Assembly (NCBI GenBank): GCA_017394865.1
Contig: JAFPWT010000001.1
Location: 36,178 to 100,177, forward strand
Direction: 5' to 3'
Source of the DNA: Bacteroidales bacterium
Lineage (GTDB): Bacteria > Bacteroidota > Bacteroidia > Bacteroidales > F082
DNA: 64,000 nt
Within the stretch, counting starts at the first letter, position 1; each line of letters starts with the position of its first letter. Below, piece by piece: positions 9,671-18,950 of the stretch. Position numbers and translations under genes: made by a program. The notes beneath the pieces were generated by a model. That model saw nothing but the letters and a program-made list of their open reading frames with translations. It was not told the DNA's origin and searched no databases.

Positions 9671-10504
9671 ATGAATAAAAACCGTATAGCGCTTGCTCTC
9701 TGTGCTATAGCTGTGATCTTTGTGTCATGCTCCACTACGCGTAATGGTTCAAGGCACTTGCCACCACTGAGCGAGCTTGGCCTGATACTTGACAGCATTG
9801 TTGATGAAGGTTACCAACTCTATTATTCCGAGCGTGCCAACTGGGTGGCTACAGACCTCGTCTTTGAACACTACCAGCCTGATCAGCTTGGCGGTTCTGT
9901 GTCGTACCAACCCGACAAAAACACCTGGACGGTAGTTTTCTTCGATCAAAGCTACGAGAATTGCCTGTTGGAATGCCAGTTCGACATCGACTCAAACCAT
10001 TCTGTCATTTCCGATTCCATCCGTCCTATCACAGCCACTGAACAGGAGCTGTTGCGTCGAAAACAAGCCATGTTCGACAAAGCAGTTAACATGTATGGCT
10101 CCGAAATGAGTTTTGCTCCGTCCTCTTTTGGTAATCCAAACATTGATATCATACAATTCGACGAAAATCTCACCAGGGTTTACTTCCTGCAAGGCACCAT
10201 TCAGCATAATGTGATTCCATTTGGGAATGACTATTCCATCGATTTCGACGAAAAACTCCAACCCATTGCTTTCCGTCGTTACCACAACTCCCTGATTCAC
10301 TGTCCTACAAAAAATGAAGAAGGCGAAGAAGTCCGAATGACATGGCACTCCCATTTACAAGACAATCCCTACATCACGCCAACCGACATTTGCAATTTTC
10401 TCCTCTACCGCTCTGAAAACATGTTCGAGTTTGTCGTGTTCAGTACTGCTTATGAAAGGATGTTCACTTTCAATCTTGTCCAACGCCGCATTATCATCCA
10501 ATAA
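9671..10504 (+). CDS. Lipoprotein of unknown function
   Basis: 277 residues from the ATG at 9671, chosen because it begins a lipoprotein signal (MNKNRIALALCAIAVIF, lipobox VSC). An in-frame upstream start would lie within parE. The mature part is soluble and mixed alpha/beta with no recognised domain; aromatic-rich stretches (YQLYYSERANWVATDLVF, CNFLLYRSENMFEFVVF) suggest a compact fold. It sits between parE and a secreted prolyl oligopeptidase lipoprotein 19 nt downstream and may be transcribed with them. Function unknown. Confidence 0.75.
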   Translation: MNKNRIALALCAIAVIFVSCSTTRNGSRHLPPLSELGLILDSIVDEGYQLYYSERANWVATDLVFEHYQPDQLGGSVSYQPDKNTWTVVFFDQSYENCLLECQFDIDSNHSVISDSIRPITATEQELLRRKQAMFDKAVNMYGSEMSFAPSSFGNPNIDIIQFDENLTRVYFLQGTIQHNVIPFGNDYSIDFDEKLQPIAFRRYHNSLIHCPTKNEEGEEVRMTWHSHLQDNPYITPTDICNFLLYRSENMFEFVVFSTAYERMFTFNLVQRRIIIQ

Positions 10505-10523
10505 CTAAAAAATAAGTCAAACA

Positions 10524-12659
10524 ATGAAAAAAACACTTTTGATCATGGGAAGCGTAATCGCTTTGGCGGCTTGCACAGAGCAAACCCAGCCGCGTTATCA
10601 GGTGGAAAAATACCCTGAGGCTCTCAAGGTTGACACCGTCGACGAATATTTTGGAACCCAGGTGGCCGACCCCTACCGTTGGCTCGAAAACGACACCTCG
10701 GCGGAGACCAACGCTTGGGTTGAGGCCGAACGCAAGGTGACCGACGACTACCTCAGCCACATCCCCTTCCGCGCGGCCATCAAGGACCGCCTGACCCAGG
10801 TGATGAACTACGAGCGTTACAGCGCCCCCCACAAGCGCTTCGGACGCTACATCTACAGCAAGAACGATGGCCTGCAGAACCAGAGTGTAATCTACCTACA
10901 GTACCCCGGCAAGGAACCTGAGGTGCTACTCGATCCCAACAAGCTCTCCGACGACGGCACTGTGTCTTTTGGTGGTGGATCACAGTCGAACGATGGCAAA
11001 TACTACGCCTATCTGATCCAACGTAGCGGCTCCGACTGGGTGGAAATCTATGTGATGGACATCGCCACCCGTGAACTTCTCCCCGACCATATCGAATGGG
11101 CCAAGTTCACCGGTGCCTCGTGGTACAAGGACGGCTTTTTCTATGCCGCCTACGACAAACCTGTGGCTGGCAAGGAGTTCAGCAACGTGAACGAAAACCA
11201 CAAGATCTATTACCATAAGCTCGGCACCTCGCAGGACGAGGACCAGCTGTTCTACAGCAACCCCGCCCAGCCGCGCTATTTCCACCAAGTCGAACTCACC
11301 GAAGACGAGCATTACATGTTCCTCTTTGAAAGCGGCCAAGGCGCTGGTAGCACGCTGTGGATCAGAGACATGCAAGACCCGAAGGGCAAGTTCGTGCAGA
11401 TTGCGTCCGACATGGACTATTACTATGTTCCTCTCGATGTGATCAACGACAACCTCTACATCATCACCAATTACGATGCCCCCAAGGGCCGTGTGGTGTG
11501 CATGTCGGCCAAAGCTCCGCAGATGGAGAACTGGAAGGATCTCATTCCAGAGAATGATAACGTGCTGGTCTCCGCCCAGATGGCGGCCGGCAAGATGATC
11601 GTGACCTACGACAAGGACGCCGCCAACCACGCCTACGTGTATGACCTCGAAGGCAAACAACTCCAGGAGATTGCCCTGCCCACCTATGGTGGGGTCGGCT
11701 TCAGTAGCCGGTATGATGAACCCGAGGTATATTATGCTTTCACCTCGTTTGTGTATCCTACCACCATTTTCAAATACGACATTGACGCCAACACCTCTGA
11801 GGTGTTCCGTGCCCCTCAGGTCGACTTCAACCCTGCCGACTTCACCACCGAACAGGTGTTTGTCACCTCGAAGGATGGCACCAAGGTGCCGATGTTCCTG
11901 ACTTATAAGTCGACCCTGAAGAAAGATGGCAAGAATCCCACCCTGCTCTATGGCTACGGCGGCTTCAACATCACCTTGAATCCCGGTTTCAGCACCTCGC
12001 GTCTGCCCTTCCTCGAGAATGGCGGCATCTATGCTCAGATGAACCTCCGCGGCGGCAACGAATACGGCGAGGAATGGCATCTGGCGGGTACCAAGCTGCA
12101 GAAGCAGAATGTGTTCGACGACTGCATCGCCTGCGCTGAATACCTGATCAATAACAACTACACCTCGGCTGACTACCTCGCCCTGAACGGCGGTTCGAAC
12201 GGTGGTCTGCTTGTCGGCGCCGTAGTCAACCAGCGTCCCGACCTCTTCCGTGTGGCCGTGCCTCAAGTGGGTGTGATGGACATGCTCCGTTACCATCTCT
12301 TCACCATCGGCTGGAACTGGGCCAGCGACTATGGCACCAGCGAAGACGACGAGGCCATGTTCAAGGCGCTGTACGCCTACTCGCCGCTGCACACTATCCA
12401 AAGTGGTGAGAACGTGCATTATCCCGCCATCATGGTGACTACCGCCGATCACGACGACCGTGTGGTGCCGGCGCACAGCTTCAAGTATGCCGCTGCCCTG
12501 CAGGCCGCACAGACGGGTTCCGAGCCGAAGATCATCCGCATCGACAGCAAAGCAGGTCACGGTGGCGGCAAGCCAGTGGCGAAGGTGCTGGAGGAACAGG
12601 CGGATATCTATTCGTTTATCCTATATAATATGGGATTGGAATATAAAAGTATGAAGTAA
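10524..12659 (+). CDS. Prolyl oligopeptidase family S9A, lipoprotein
   Basis: 711 residues with a lipoprotein signal (MKKTLLIMGSVIALAAC). The N-terminal part is the seven-bladed propeller with the family start EYFGTQVADPYRWLE; the C-terminal alpha/beta-hydrolase domain has the GGSNGG nucleophile elbow (Ser558), an Asp in DHDDRVVP (642-645) and His679 in AGHGGG, which together form the triad. It cleaves short peptides after proline, probably from the outer membrane or periplasm. Length and motifs are complete. It is convergent with the next gene, only 5 nt away. Confidence 0.93.
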   Translation: MKKTLLIMGSVIALAACTEQTQPRYQVEKYPEALKVDTVDEYFGTQVADPYRWLENDTSAETNAWVEAERKVTDDYLSHIPFRAAIKDRLTQVMNYERYSAPHKRFGRYIYSKNDGLQNQSVIYLQYPGKEPEVLLDPNKLSDDGTVSFGGGSQSNDGKYYAYLIQRSGSDWVEIYVMDIATRELLPDHIEWAKFTGASWYKDGFFYAAYDKPVAGKEFSNVNENHKIYYHKLGTSQDEDQLFYSNPAQPRYFHQVELTEDEHYMFLFESGQGAGSTLWIRDMQDPKGKFVQIASDMDYYYVPLDVINDNLYIITNYDAPKGRVVCMSAKAPQMENWKDLIPENDNVLVSAQMAAGKMIVTYDKDAANHAYVYDLEGKQLQEIALPTYGGVGFSSRYDEPEVYYAFTSFVYPTTIFKYDIDANTSEVFRAPQVDFNPADFTTEQVFVTSKDGTKVPMFLTYKSTLKKDGKNPTLLYGYGGFNITLNPGFSTSRLPFLENGGIYAQMNLRGGNEYGEEWHLAGTKLQKQNVFDDCIACAEYLINNNYTSADYLALNGGSNGGLLVGAVVNQRPDLFRVAVPQVGVMDMLRYHLFTIGWNWASDYGTSEDDEAMFKALYAYSPLHTIQSGENVHYPAIMVTTADHDDRVVPAHSFKYAAALQAAQTGSEPKIIRIDSKAGHGGGKPVAKVLEEQADIYSFILYNMGLEYKSMK

Positions 12660-12664
12660 GAAGT

Positions 12665-13894
12665 TTATTGCTTCACAAATTTTTGTACCGTATAGCCATT
12701 GGCTGTACGGTACTTTTTTATGTAAATACCAGGAGCCAAATCGGATTCTCTCACAGGTCTGCCAGTGAGGTCGAACACCTCGACACCAAGGATCTCTTCT
12801 TCAGTGAGGTTTTCAGAGACTGCATCGACGGCAACGATGGTGATGTCGAAACCGTTATCCTCAGAAATCATGGGATAGTTGGTGGTGACCAAACGGATGC
12901 GATAATGTTCACCAGCAAAGATCCCCTGGGGGATGGTAACCGTGATATTGCCGCTCGTGTTGGTGGCAACCCTCCCCAACTCAATTGGGTTGCTGAAGCT
13001 GCCATTGGCAGCAGAAAGTTGTGCGATCACCTGGTTGGAAGGCTTGTTGAGATTCTCTGGACTCATGGTTCCGTTGATGGTGAACGGGATCGTCACCTCA
13101 TCACCCAAAACAAAATAGTCTTTTTCGATGGTCCCCATATGTATAAGGGGGTTGTAAACGAGCAAAATATCATCTACAAAAAGGTCGTCGAAGGTGCTAC
13201 CCTCTCCAGGGATCTTATTGGTGGTGATGGTAAAGAGGATATAACGCGGGTCGTTGCAAGGACCGCTTTGGTCGAAGGGAATGGAGAGGCGTCGCCAGTT
13301 ATATTCACCACCTGCCGCAGCAGTCCGAGTGAAGTACTCCGAGGCGATCGACACCAGCTGGTCGGCAGGCTGCATAGTGCCGTCAGAGACGAATTTGAAG
13401 TCGGCATCGCCGTGGATGGCTGCACGAGCCTCCGCCTCCTGGCTGGCACTGGCGGAACGGAAACACACCCACACAGTGAGCGAGTCGGGAACGACGGTGA
13501 GAGGCGTGTTGAAAGGCTCCTCTGAGCGTTGCGTATAGTTGTAGTTGTCCGATCCGGTGGCCGACATGCTTCCGGCGTTCATCCTGCCATTGGTCATGTT
13601 GCCGTTGGCAGTGACCCCCATCACCGACTTAGGCCACAGCCTGACGCTTTGCGAGCCCGATGAGCCAGGACGCGTATGGATCGAAGGCTCGATCTGTTGT
13701 GACAAAAATGCAGACCATGTACCCGAGGCCGACATGCCGGAATGCCAGTGCACAGGCTCGTTGGTGCTGCTAGAGGAGCCGAAGTTGGCCCAACTTTCAA
13801 AGCCACGGTTCTCGAACTGGGTGCCATACTGGGCGAAACAAAACAAATTGCTTAAGCAAAACGAAATAAGTAAAAACAGGCTGTATCTTCTCAT
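12665..13894 (-). CDS. T9SS-sorted secreted protein with a PCMD-like carbohydrate module
   Basis: 409 residues with a signal peptide ending FCFAQ. Residues 22-235 resemble the PCMD (putative carbohydrate metabolism) domain: FENRGFESWANF at the start, GSQSVRLWPKSV in the middle, and STFDDLFVDDILLVY at the end. A beta-sandwich region follows. The last 60 residues form a type A T9SS sorting domain (VEVFDLTGRPV, LAPGIYIKKY, VQKFVKQ). It is probably secreted and anchored on the cell surface; carbohydrate binding is inferred from the domain only. A reverse-strand -7 box (CAAAGTTA, 13916-13923) precedes it, divergent from glmS. Confidence 0.8.
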   Translation of the reverse strand: MRRYSLFLLISFCLSNLFCFAQYGTQFENRGFESWANFGSSSSTNEPVHWHSGMSASGTWSAFLSQQIEPSIHTRPGSSGSQSVRLWPKSVMGVTANGNMTNGRMNAGSMSATGSDNYNYTQRSEEPFNTPLTVVPDSLTVWVCFRSASASQEAEARAAIHGDADFKFVSDGTMQPADQLVSIASEYFTRTAAAGGEYNWRRLSIPFDQSGPCNDPRYILFTITTNKIPGEGSTFDDLFVDDILLVYNPLIHMGTIEKDYFVLGDEVTIPFTINGTMSPENLNKPSNQVIAQLSAANGSFSNPIELGRVATNTSGNITVTIPQGIFAGEHYRIRLVTTNYPMISEDNGFDITIVAVDAVSENLTEEEILGVEVFDLTGRPVRESDLAPGIYIKKYRTANGYTVQKFVKQ

Positions 13895-13915
13895 TTTTTA
13901 AAAGATTTGAAAGGG

Positions 13916-13971
13916 CAAAGTTAAAAAAATACGATTTTTTTCTTGACTTTTTTCAAAAAAAAGTACTTTTG
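13916..13971. promoter_or_regulatory. Divergent promoters for the T9SS cargo gene and glmS
   Basis: CAAAGTTA at 13916-13923 reads TAACTTTG on the reverse strand, 21 nt before the start at 13894. On the forward strand TTG (13943-13945) and TACTTTTG (13964-13971) are 18 nt apart, with the glmS ATG 22 nt after the -7 box. Confidence 0.55.
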
Positions 13972-13993
13972 CCCTTTTAAAATTCATCTAACT

Positions 13994-15838
13994 ATGTGTG
14001 GAATCGTAGCTTATGTGGGTCATCAAGAGGCCTATCCTATCCTCATTGAAGGATTGAAACGTCTTGAATATCGTGGATACGACAGTGCCGGCGTAGCACT
14101 GCTGAACGCGAAAAACGAATTGAACGTCTATAAGACCAAAGGAAAAGTCTCCGACTTGGTGGCTTATGCCGCAACCAAGGATGTCAGCGGACATATCGGC
14201 ATCGCTCACACCCGCTGGGCCACCCACGGCGAGCCTAACGAGACCAACGCACACCCCCACCTGTCCAACTCAGGCAATATCGCATTAATACATAACGGCA
14301 TCATCGAGAACTATCTCAGTCTTCGCAAGGAGCTGGAGAAGCGCGGTTTCCAGTTCAAGTCGTCGACGGACACCGAGGTGCTCACCAACCTCATCGAGGA
14401 CGTGCAGCAGAGCGAGCATGTCGACCTCTTTGAGGCCGTCCGCATCGCCCTCAACCACGTGGTCGGCGCCTATGCCATCGCCATTGTAGAAAAAGGTCAT
14501 CCCGACGAGCTGATCGCTGCCCGTAAAGGCAGCCCCATGGTGATCGGTATCGGCGACGGCGAATATTTCATCGCCTCCGACGCCACGCCTATCGTGGGTC
14601 GCACCCAGAAAGTAGTGTATATCGAAGACGAACAAGTGGTACGCATCAAGCTGGGCGAAGAGCTTCACATCAAGACCATCCAAGACGTGGAGGCCATCCC
14701 CTATGTGCAAGAGCTGAAGATGAACCTCGACAGCATCGAGAAGGCCGGCTTCGACCACTTCATGATGAAGGAGATCTACGAGCAGCCCGCTATCGTGCGC
14801 GACACCATGCGTGGCCGTTTGCATCCTGAAGCCAACACCGTCCGCCTAGGCGGCATCCAACAATATGAAAAGCAGTTGCTTTATGCCGACAATATCGTGT
14901 TTGTGGCCTGCGGTACCTCATGGCATGCCAGCCTGGTGGGCAGCTACCTCATCGAGAACCTGGCCAAGATTCCCGTTAAGGTGGAATATGCCTCTGAGTT
15001 CCGCTACCGTAACCCCGTCATCACTCCTCATGATGTGGTGATTGCCGTGTCACAATCCGGCGAGACCGCTGACACTCTGGCCGCCATCAAACTGGCCAAG
15101 GAAAAAGGCGCCATCGTTTTGGGCATCTGCAACGTGATCGGCTCCTCCATCTCGAGAGTTACCGACGCGGGCATCTACACCCATGCCGGCCCAGAGATCG
15201 GCGTAGCCTCCACCAAGGCCTTCACCTCGCAGGTTACAGTCATGGTGATGCTGGCCTTGCGCCTTGCCGAGTTGAAAGGGTCGTTGAAAGACGAAGAACG
15301 CGCGGCTTTCATCAAAGAGTTGGATAGCATCCCCGAGAAGATGCAGTGGACCCTCGACCACAGCGGCCATGTGAAAGACATTGCCGCCAAGTACAAAGAC
15401 GTGCGCAACATGCTGTATCTGGGTCGACTCCAGAACTATCCCGTGGCCCTCGAAGGTGCTCTGAAACTGAAAGAGATCTCCTATATCCACGCCGAAGGCT
15501 ATCCGGCAGCAGAGATGAAACACGGCCCCATCGCCTTGATCGACAAGGACATGCCCGTGGTGTTCATCGCCACCAACCACAGCACTTACGAGAAGGTCAT
15601 CAGCAACATCCAGGAAGTAAAGGCCCGCGACGGCAAAATCATCGCCATCATCAGCCAAAATGACGTTCTGGCCCGCAAAATGGCCGACTACGTCATCGAG
15701 ATCCCCGAGACAGAATGCCTCTATTCTCCCTTGCTGGCTACCATCCCGTTACAGATCCTGGCCTATCACATCGCTGTGATGCGCGGCTGCAACGTGGACC
15801 AACCCAGAAACTTGGCAAAATCAGTCACCGTTGAGTAA
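13994..15838 (+). CDS. glmS: Glutamine--fructose-6-phosphate aminotransferase (isomerizing)
   Basis: 614 residues starting MCGIVAYVGH; the start at 13994 is fixed because Cys2 must become the N-terminal nucleophile of the glutaminase domain. The N-terminal glutamine amidotransferase class II domain (1-220, with HTRWATHG) is followed by two SIS domains (CGTSWHAS and SQSGETADT; GRLQNYPVALEGALKLKE) and the C-terminal KSVTVE. It makes glucosamine-6-phosphate, the first step to UDP-GlcNAc for peptidoglycan and LPS. A good promoter precedes it. Its 3' end overlaps the convergent phosphoesterase gene by 18 nt. Confidence 0.97.
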   Translation: MCGIVAYVGHQEAYPILIEGLKRLEYRGYDSAGVALLNAKNELNVYKTKGKVSDLVAYAATKDVSGHIGIAHTRWATHGEPNETNAHPHLSNSGNIALIHNGIIENYLSLRKELEKRGFQFKSSTDTEVLTNLIEDVQQSEHVDLFEAVRIALNHVVGAYAIAIVEKGHPDELIAARKGSPMVIGIGDGEYFIASDATPIVGRTQKVVYIEDEQVVRIKLGEELHIKTIQDVEAIPYVQELKMNLDSIEKAGFDHFMMKEIYEQPAIVRDTMRGRLHPEANTVRLGGIQQYEKQLLYADNIVFVACGTSWHASLVGSYLIENLAKIPVKVEYASEFRYRNPVITPHDVVIAVSQSGETADTLAAIKLAKEKGAIVLGICNVIGSSISRVTDAGIYTHAGPEIGVASTKAFTSQVTVMVMLALRLAELKGSLKDEERAAFIKELDSIPEKMQWTLDHSGHVKDIAAKYKDVRNMLYLGRLQNYPVALEGALKLKEISYIHAEGYPAAEMKHGPIALIDKDMPVVFIATNHSTYEKVISNIQEVKARDGKIIAIISQNDVLARKMADYVIEIPETECLYSPLLATIPLQILAYHIAVMRGCNVDQPRNLAKSVTVE

Positions 15839-16708
15839 ACGGTATTCGTAAGTAATCTTATCACCACAGTTGACCACAAGATACGAAGGCTCTTCCTGAG
15901 TCTCGTTGAGGTTGTCGGTCATCACATACTTCACGCCGCCAAAGGTCTTGGTGTCGCGGTAGTGGAAATGTCCCATGATCACCATGTCGACGGCATTGCG
16001 GCTCATCAGATCCATGAAGGAATACTGCTCTTCCTCAGGCAGATTGGCGGCCGGAGTGGTGGTGTAGTTGTAAGTGGTTCGGAACAGCCAGTTGTGGCTG
16101 ACGACAAAGCAATAACGATAGTCCGTGCGGTGGCTGAGTTGCTCCTCAAGCCATTCAAGCTGACGGCTTCCGTGGGTGCCATTGCCCGAATCCAAAAAGA
16201 TGAATAGATCCTTATAACCGCCGTTGGTGTTCACCGTGACCGTATAGGTTGAGGTGTTGAAATGCTTCTTATAATAATCAGCACAGTTGAAATAGACATC
16301 ATGGTTGCCGATGATCGGGAAACACGGGTCGTTTTTCAGGTGTTTGGCAGGGTTGAAAAGCATGGCCGAGTCGGCAAGGATAAAGGGCCTCTCCCCGCTC
16401 TCGTTGGCGATATCACCAGCCACGATGGAGAAAGCAGCATGAAGGTCGTTGCGCTCCAAGGTAACGTATTTGGCGAAACGCGATTTGTCATCGTTGATAT
16501 GGATATCCGAGCAGGAGTAGAAACAGTAGTTGTCGGGCACATGGTCGATCACAAAAGGAGGATTCTGGTTGTCCCAGTCGAGCCAGTCGGCCACACGTTC
16601 TTCGGTGTCGCTGCGGTTGATCACCATGCCTGCGATGTCGAGGCGGTTACAAGAAGAGGCCAGCATCAGGCTAGCAGCAAATATAATGACATAGGTGAGT
16701 TTTTTCAT
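15821..16708 (-). CDS. Secreted calcineurin-like metallophosphoesterase, lipoprotein
   Basis: 295 residues from the ATG at 16708, chosen because it begins a lipoprotein signal (MKKLTYVIIFAASLMLASSC); an in-frame ATG 27 nt upstream would overlap the preceding gene. All metal-binding motifs of the fold are present in order: SDIH, VAGDIAN, IGNHDVY, VVSHNW and MGHFHYR. It should hydrolyse a phosphate mono- or diester outside the cytoplasm; the substrate is unknown. It is the second gene of a pair with an outer-membrane protein gene, 5 nt apart, and its 3' end overlaps glmS tail-to-tail by 18 nt. Confidence 0.88.
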   Translation of the reverse strand: MKKLTYVIIFAASLMLASSCNRLDIAGMVINRSDTEERVADWLDWDNQNPPFVIDHVPDNYCFYSCSDIHINDDKSRFAKYVTLERNDLHAAFSIVAGDIANESGERPFILADSAMLFNPAKHLKNDPCFPIIGNHDVYFNCADYYKKHFNTSTYTVTVNTNGGYKDLFIFLDSGNGTHGSRQLEWLEEQLSHRTDYRYCFVVSHNWLFRTTYNYTTTPAANLPEEEQYSFMDLMSRNAVDMVIMGHFHYRDTKTFGGVKYVMTDNLNETQEEPSYLVVNCGDKITYEYRLLNGD

Positions 16709-16713
16709 GGCAA

Positions 16714-17415
16714 TTATTGATAAGAATAGATGCAACCGAGATTAATAAAGAAGCCGTTGTATTGTGAGGACAGGTTGAGCACGCCTGCAGGATGTAGTCC
16801 AGCCTCGCCAATCAAGCGCCACTGTTTGTCGATGTCGTAATAACCGTGGATGTTGTAATAGAACAAGGTGACACGTTCGATAATGAATTCACGGTAGTTG
16901 GAAAGACCAGCACCGACGTTCCACGGATGATCCTGGGCAAACAGATTGCCTTCGATGTTGAACACAATGTTCATCGGTTCGAAGATGACGCCTTCACCCC
17001 CATTTTTCCTCAAGGGAACCTCAGCGATGTAACGGTTGCAGAGGCCCAGCTGGAAGTTCCAGTGGAGATTACGGTAACCCAGGGTGAGCACTGCATTGAA
17101 CTCCTGAAGTCCATAGCCTAAAAAACGGCGATAGAGATAGCGGTTCTCGATGTAAGCGAAGTCATAGTCTGTAAAGCCATCGGTGCCAATCTGATAGGCC
17201 AAATTGATGCTATGTTTTCCAGGGCCAGCTTGATAACCAAAGTTCAAGCCATTGCCATTGTCCAACCTGCCGTCGAAAGCCAGCACCACATGAGGCTGAA
17301 ACTTCTCGGTACGGCTGTAGTCGCCTTCGAGATAAGCCCGTCCTCTAAGGTAACCTTGTGCTTGGGCGCCTAAGGCGAGTAAACCCAAGACAGTAATTAG
17401 TAAAAGTCGTTTCAT
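16714..17415 (-). CDS. Outer-membrane beta-barrel protein of unknown function
   Basis: 233 residues with a signal peptide (MKRLLLITVLGLLALGAQAQ). The rest has alternating strands rich in aromatic residues (LNFGYQAGPGKHSINLAY, YIENRYLYRRFLGYG) and ends in an aromatic strand (NGFFINLGCIYSYQ), as outer-membrane barrels do. Function is not recognised. It is co-transcribed with the phosphoesterase downstream (5-nt gap), which suggests a joint periplasmic or surface task. The promoter is divergent from the nnr gene. Confidence 0.7.
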   Translation of the reverse strand: MKRLLLITVLGLLALGAQAQGYLRGRAYLEGDYSRTEKFQPHVVLAFDGRLDNGNGLNFGYQAGPGKHSINLAYQIGTDGFTDYDFAYIENRYLYRRFLGYGLQEFNAVLTLGYRNLHWNFQLGLCNRYIAEVPLRKNGGEGVIFEPMNIVFNIEGNLFAQDHPWNVGAGLSNYREFIIERVTLFYYNIHGYYDIDKQWRLIGEAGLHPAGVLNLSSQYNGFFINLGCIYSYQ

Positions 17416-17425
17416 TTCAAATATT

Positions 17426-17459
17426 TTTGTCGCGGCAAAGATAGGGTTTTTTATCTTTG
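17426..17459. promoter_or_regulatory. Compact divergent promoters (outer-membrane protein / nnr)
   Basis: CAAAGATA at 17436-17443 is a reverse-strand TATCTTTG box 20 nt before the start at 17415. TATCTTTG at 17452-17459 faces forward, 15 nt before the ATG at 17475, with a TTTG at 17426-17429 (22 nt spacing). The two -7 boxes lie only 8 nt apart, so the polymerases would compete for the same DNA. Confidence 0.55.
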
Positions 17460-17474
17460 CAAAAAATCTGGCTT

Positions 17475-18950
17475 ATGAAAATACTAAGCATTGACAAGAT
17501 TCGGGAAGCCGACCGATATACCATCGAAAACGAGCCCATCAGCTCTGTCGACTTGATGGAACGTGCCGCTGGACAGGTATTCGAGTGGCTTCTCCGGCAT
17601 ATTAATAAGGACAGCAAAGTCAAAATTTTCTGTGGTTCTGGCAACAATGGAGGCGACGGGTTGGTAGTGGCTCGGATGCTCTTCGGCGAAGGCATTGACA
17701 CCGAGGTCTTTATGGTTCGCTATTCAGAGAGAATGAGTCCCGACTGCGAGGCCAATTACCAACGCCTTCAGCGGGAAACCCAAGTGCCCGTCAATGACAT
17801 CAGATCGGTTGACAACTTCCCCACTTTTAAAGACGGAGAAATCATCATCGACGCATTATTTGGCTCAGGCTTAAATCGTCCTATCGAAGGTTTGGCGGCG
17901 GAGCTGATCGAGCATCTGAACCAACAGCAAGCCATCCGTATCGCCATCGACATCGCCTCGGGCCTGTTCGCCGACAGTCCCAGTCCCAAATCAGCCATCT
18001 TCAAGCCCGATTACACCCTCACCTTCCAGGTGCCGAAACTGGCTTTCATGATGCCTGAAAACGATCCATTTGTGGGTCAACTAGAAATTCTAGACATTAA
18101 ACTACATCCTCAATATTTACTTGAAGTAAATACAAATAACTTTTTGGTTAACAAAGAGATAATAAAACCGATTATCCACCATCGAACAAAGTATTCGCAT
18201 AAAGGCACCTACGGTCATGCCCTGTTGGTGGCAGGTTCGGAAGGCAAGACCGGAGCGGCTATTTTGGGTGCCAAATCTTGCCTGAGGACAGGCGTGGGGT
18301 TGCTTTCTGTTTTATTGCCTCAATCGGCGTGGACACCCCTGCAGACCGCCTTACCTGAGGCGATGATTCACGTGGGCGACAAACTTGACGCCTTCAGTGC
18401 CATTGGCGTCGGTCCCGGGTTGGGCCTGTCAGACGACTCCCAGCGCACGGTGCGACACCTGATACAAGACGCCCAGGTGCCATTGGTGATGGATGCCGAT
18501 GCACTCAACATCATGGCGGAAAACAAGACCTGGCTCTCGTTTCTGCCGGCCAAGACCATCCTCACACCCCACCCTAAGGAGTTTGAACGGCTGTTTGGCA
18601 AGACCTCTAACGCATTTGAGCGACTGGAGCTTTTGCGCGAAAAGGCATTGCAACACGGCATCATCATCGTGCTGAAAGGCGCTAACACCGCCGTAGCGAT
18701 GCCCAACGGCACCGTCTTTTTCAACAGCACGGGCAACCCTGGCATGGCCACCGCTGGCAGCGGCGATGTGCTCACCGGCATGATCCTCTCGCTCCTCGCC
18801 CAGCGTTACACCCCCGAGGAAGCTGCAGTCTTAGGGGTTTACCTTCACGGCCTCGCCGGCGACATCGCCGCCTCTGAGATCGGCCAGGAGGCTTTGATCG
18901 CTTCGGATATCACAGAACACATCGGAAACGCTTATATGTCATTGAAATGA
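17475..18950 (+). CDS. nnr: Bifunctional NAD(P)HX epimerase / ADP-dependent NAD(P)HX dehydratase
   Basis: 491 residues from the ATG at 17475 (MKILSIDKIREADRYT, the usual family start). The N-terminal YjeF_N epimerase domain (1-210) has FCGSGNNGGDGLVVAR and IDALFGSGLNRPI; the C-terminal ribokinase-like dehydratase domain (220-491) has GKTGAAILGAKS, GVGPGLGLS, LTPHPKEFERL and the ATP-site TAGSGDVLTGM. It repairs hydrated NADH and NADPH in the cytoplasm. The stop overlaps the rlmD start (ATGA), so the two are translationally coupled. Confidence 0.95.
   Translation: MKILSIDKIREADRYTIENEPISSVDLMERAAGQVFEWLLRHINKDSKVKIFCGSGNNGGDGLVVARMLFGEGIDTEVFMVRYSERMSPDCEANYQRLQRETQVPVNDIRSVDNFPTFKDGEIIIDALFGSGLNRPIEGLAAELIEHLNQQQAIRIAIDIASGLFADSPSPKSAIFKPDYTLTFQVPKLAFMMPENDPFVGQLEILDIKLHPQYLLEVNTNNFLVNKEIIKPIIHHRTKYSHKGTYGHALLVAGSEGKTGAAILGAKSCLRTGVGLLSVLLPQSAWTPLQTALPEAMIHVGDKLDAFSAIGVGPGLGLSDDSQRTVRHLIQDAQVPLVMDADALNIMAENKTWLSFLPAKTILTPHPKEFERLFGKTSNAFERLELLREKALQHGIIIVLKGANTAVAMPNGTVFFNSTGNPGMATAGSGDVLTGMILSLLAQRYTPEEAAVLGVYLHGLAGDIAASEIGQEALIASDITEHIGNAYMSLK

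Noticed and set aside
8683-9798. A 371-codon reverse frame opposite parE
   Set aside because: Lies against conserved TOPRIM codons of parE; no family features.
10980-12560. A 526-codon open frame on the reverse strand opposite the prolyl oligopeptidase gene
   Set aside because: It is a mirror of a strongly coding forward gene; its protein is low in complexity, rich in His/Val/Gly, and has no signal, domain or start context.
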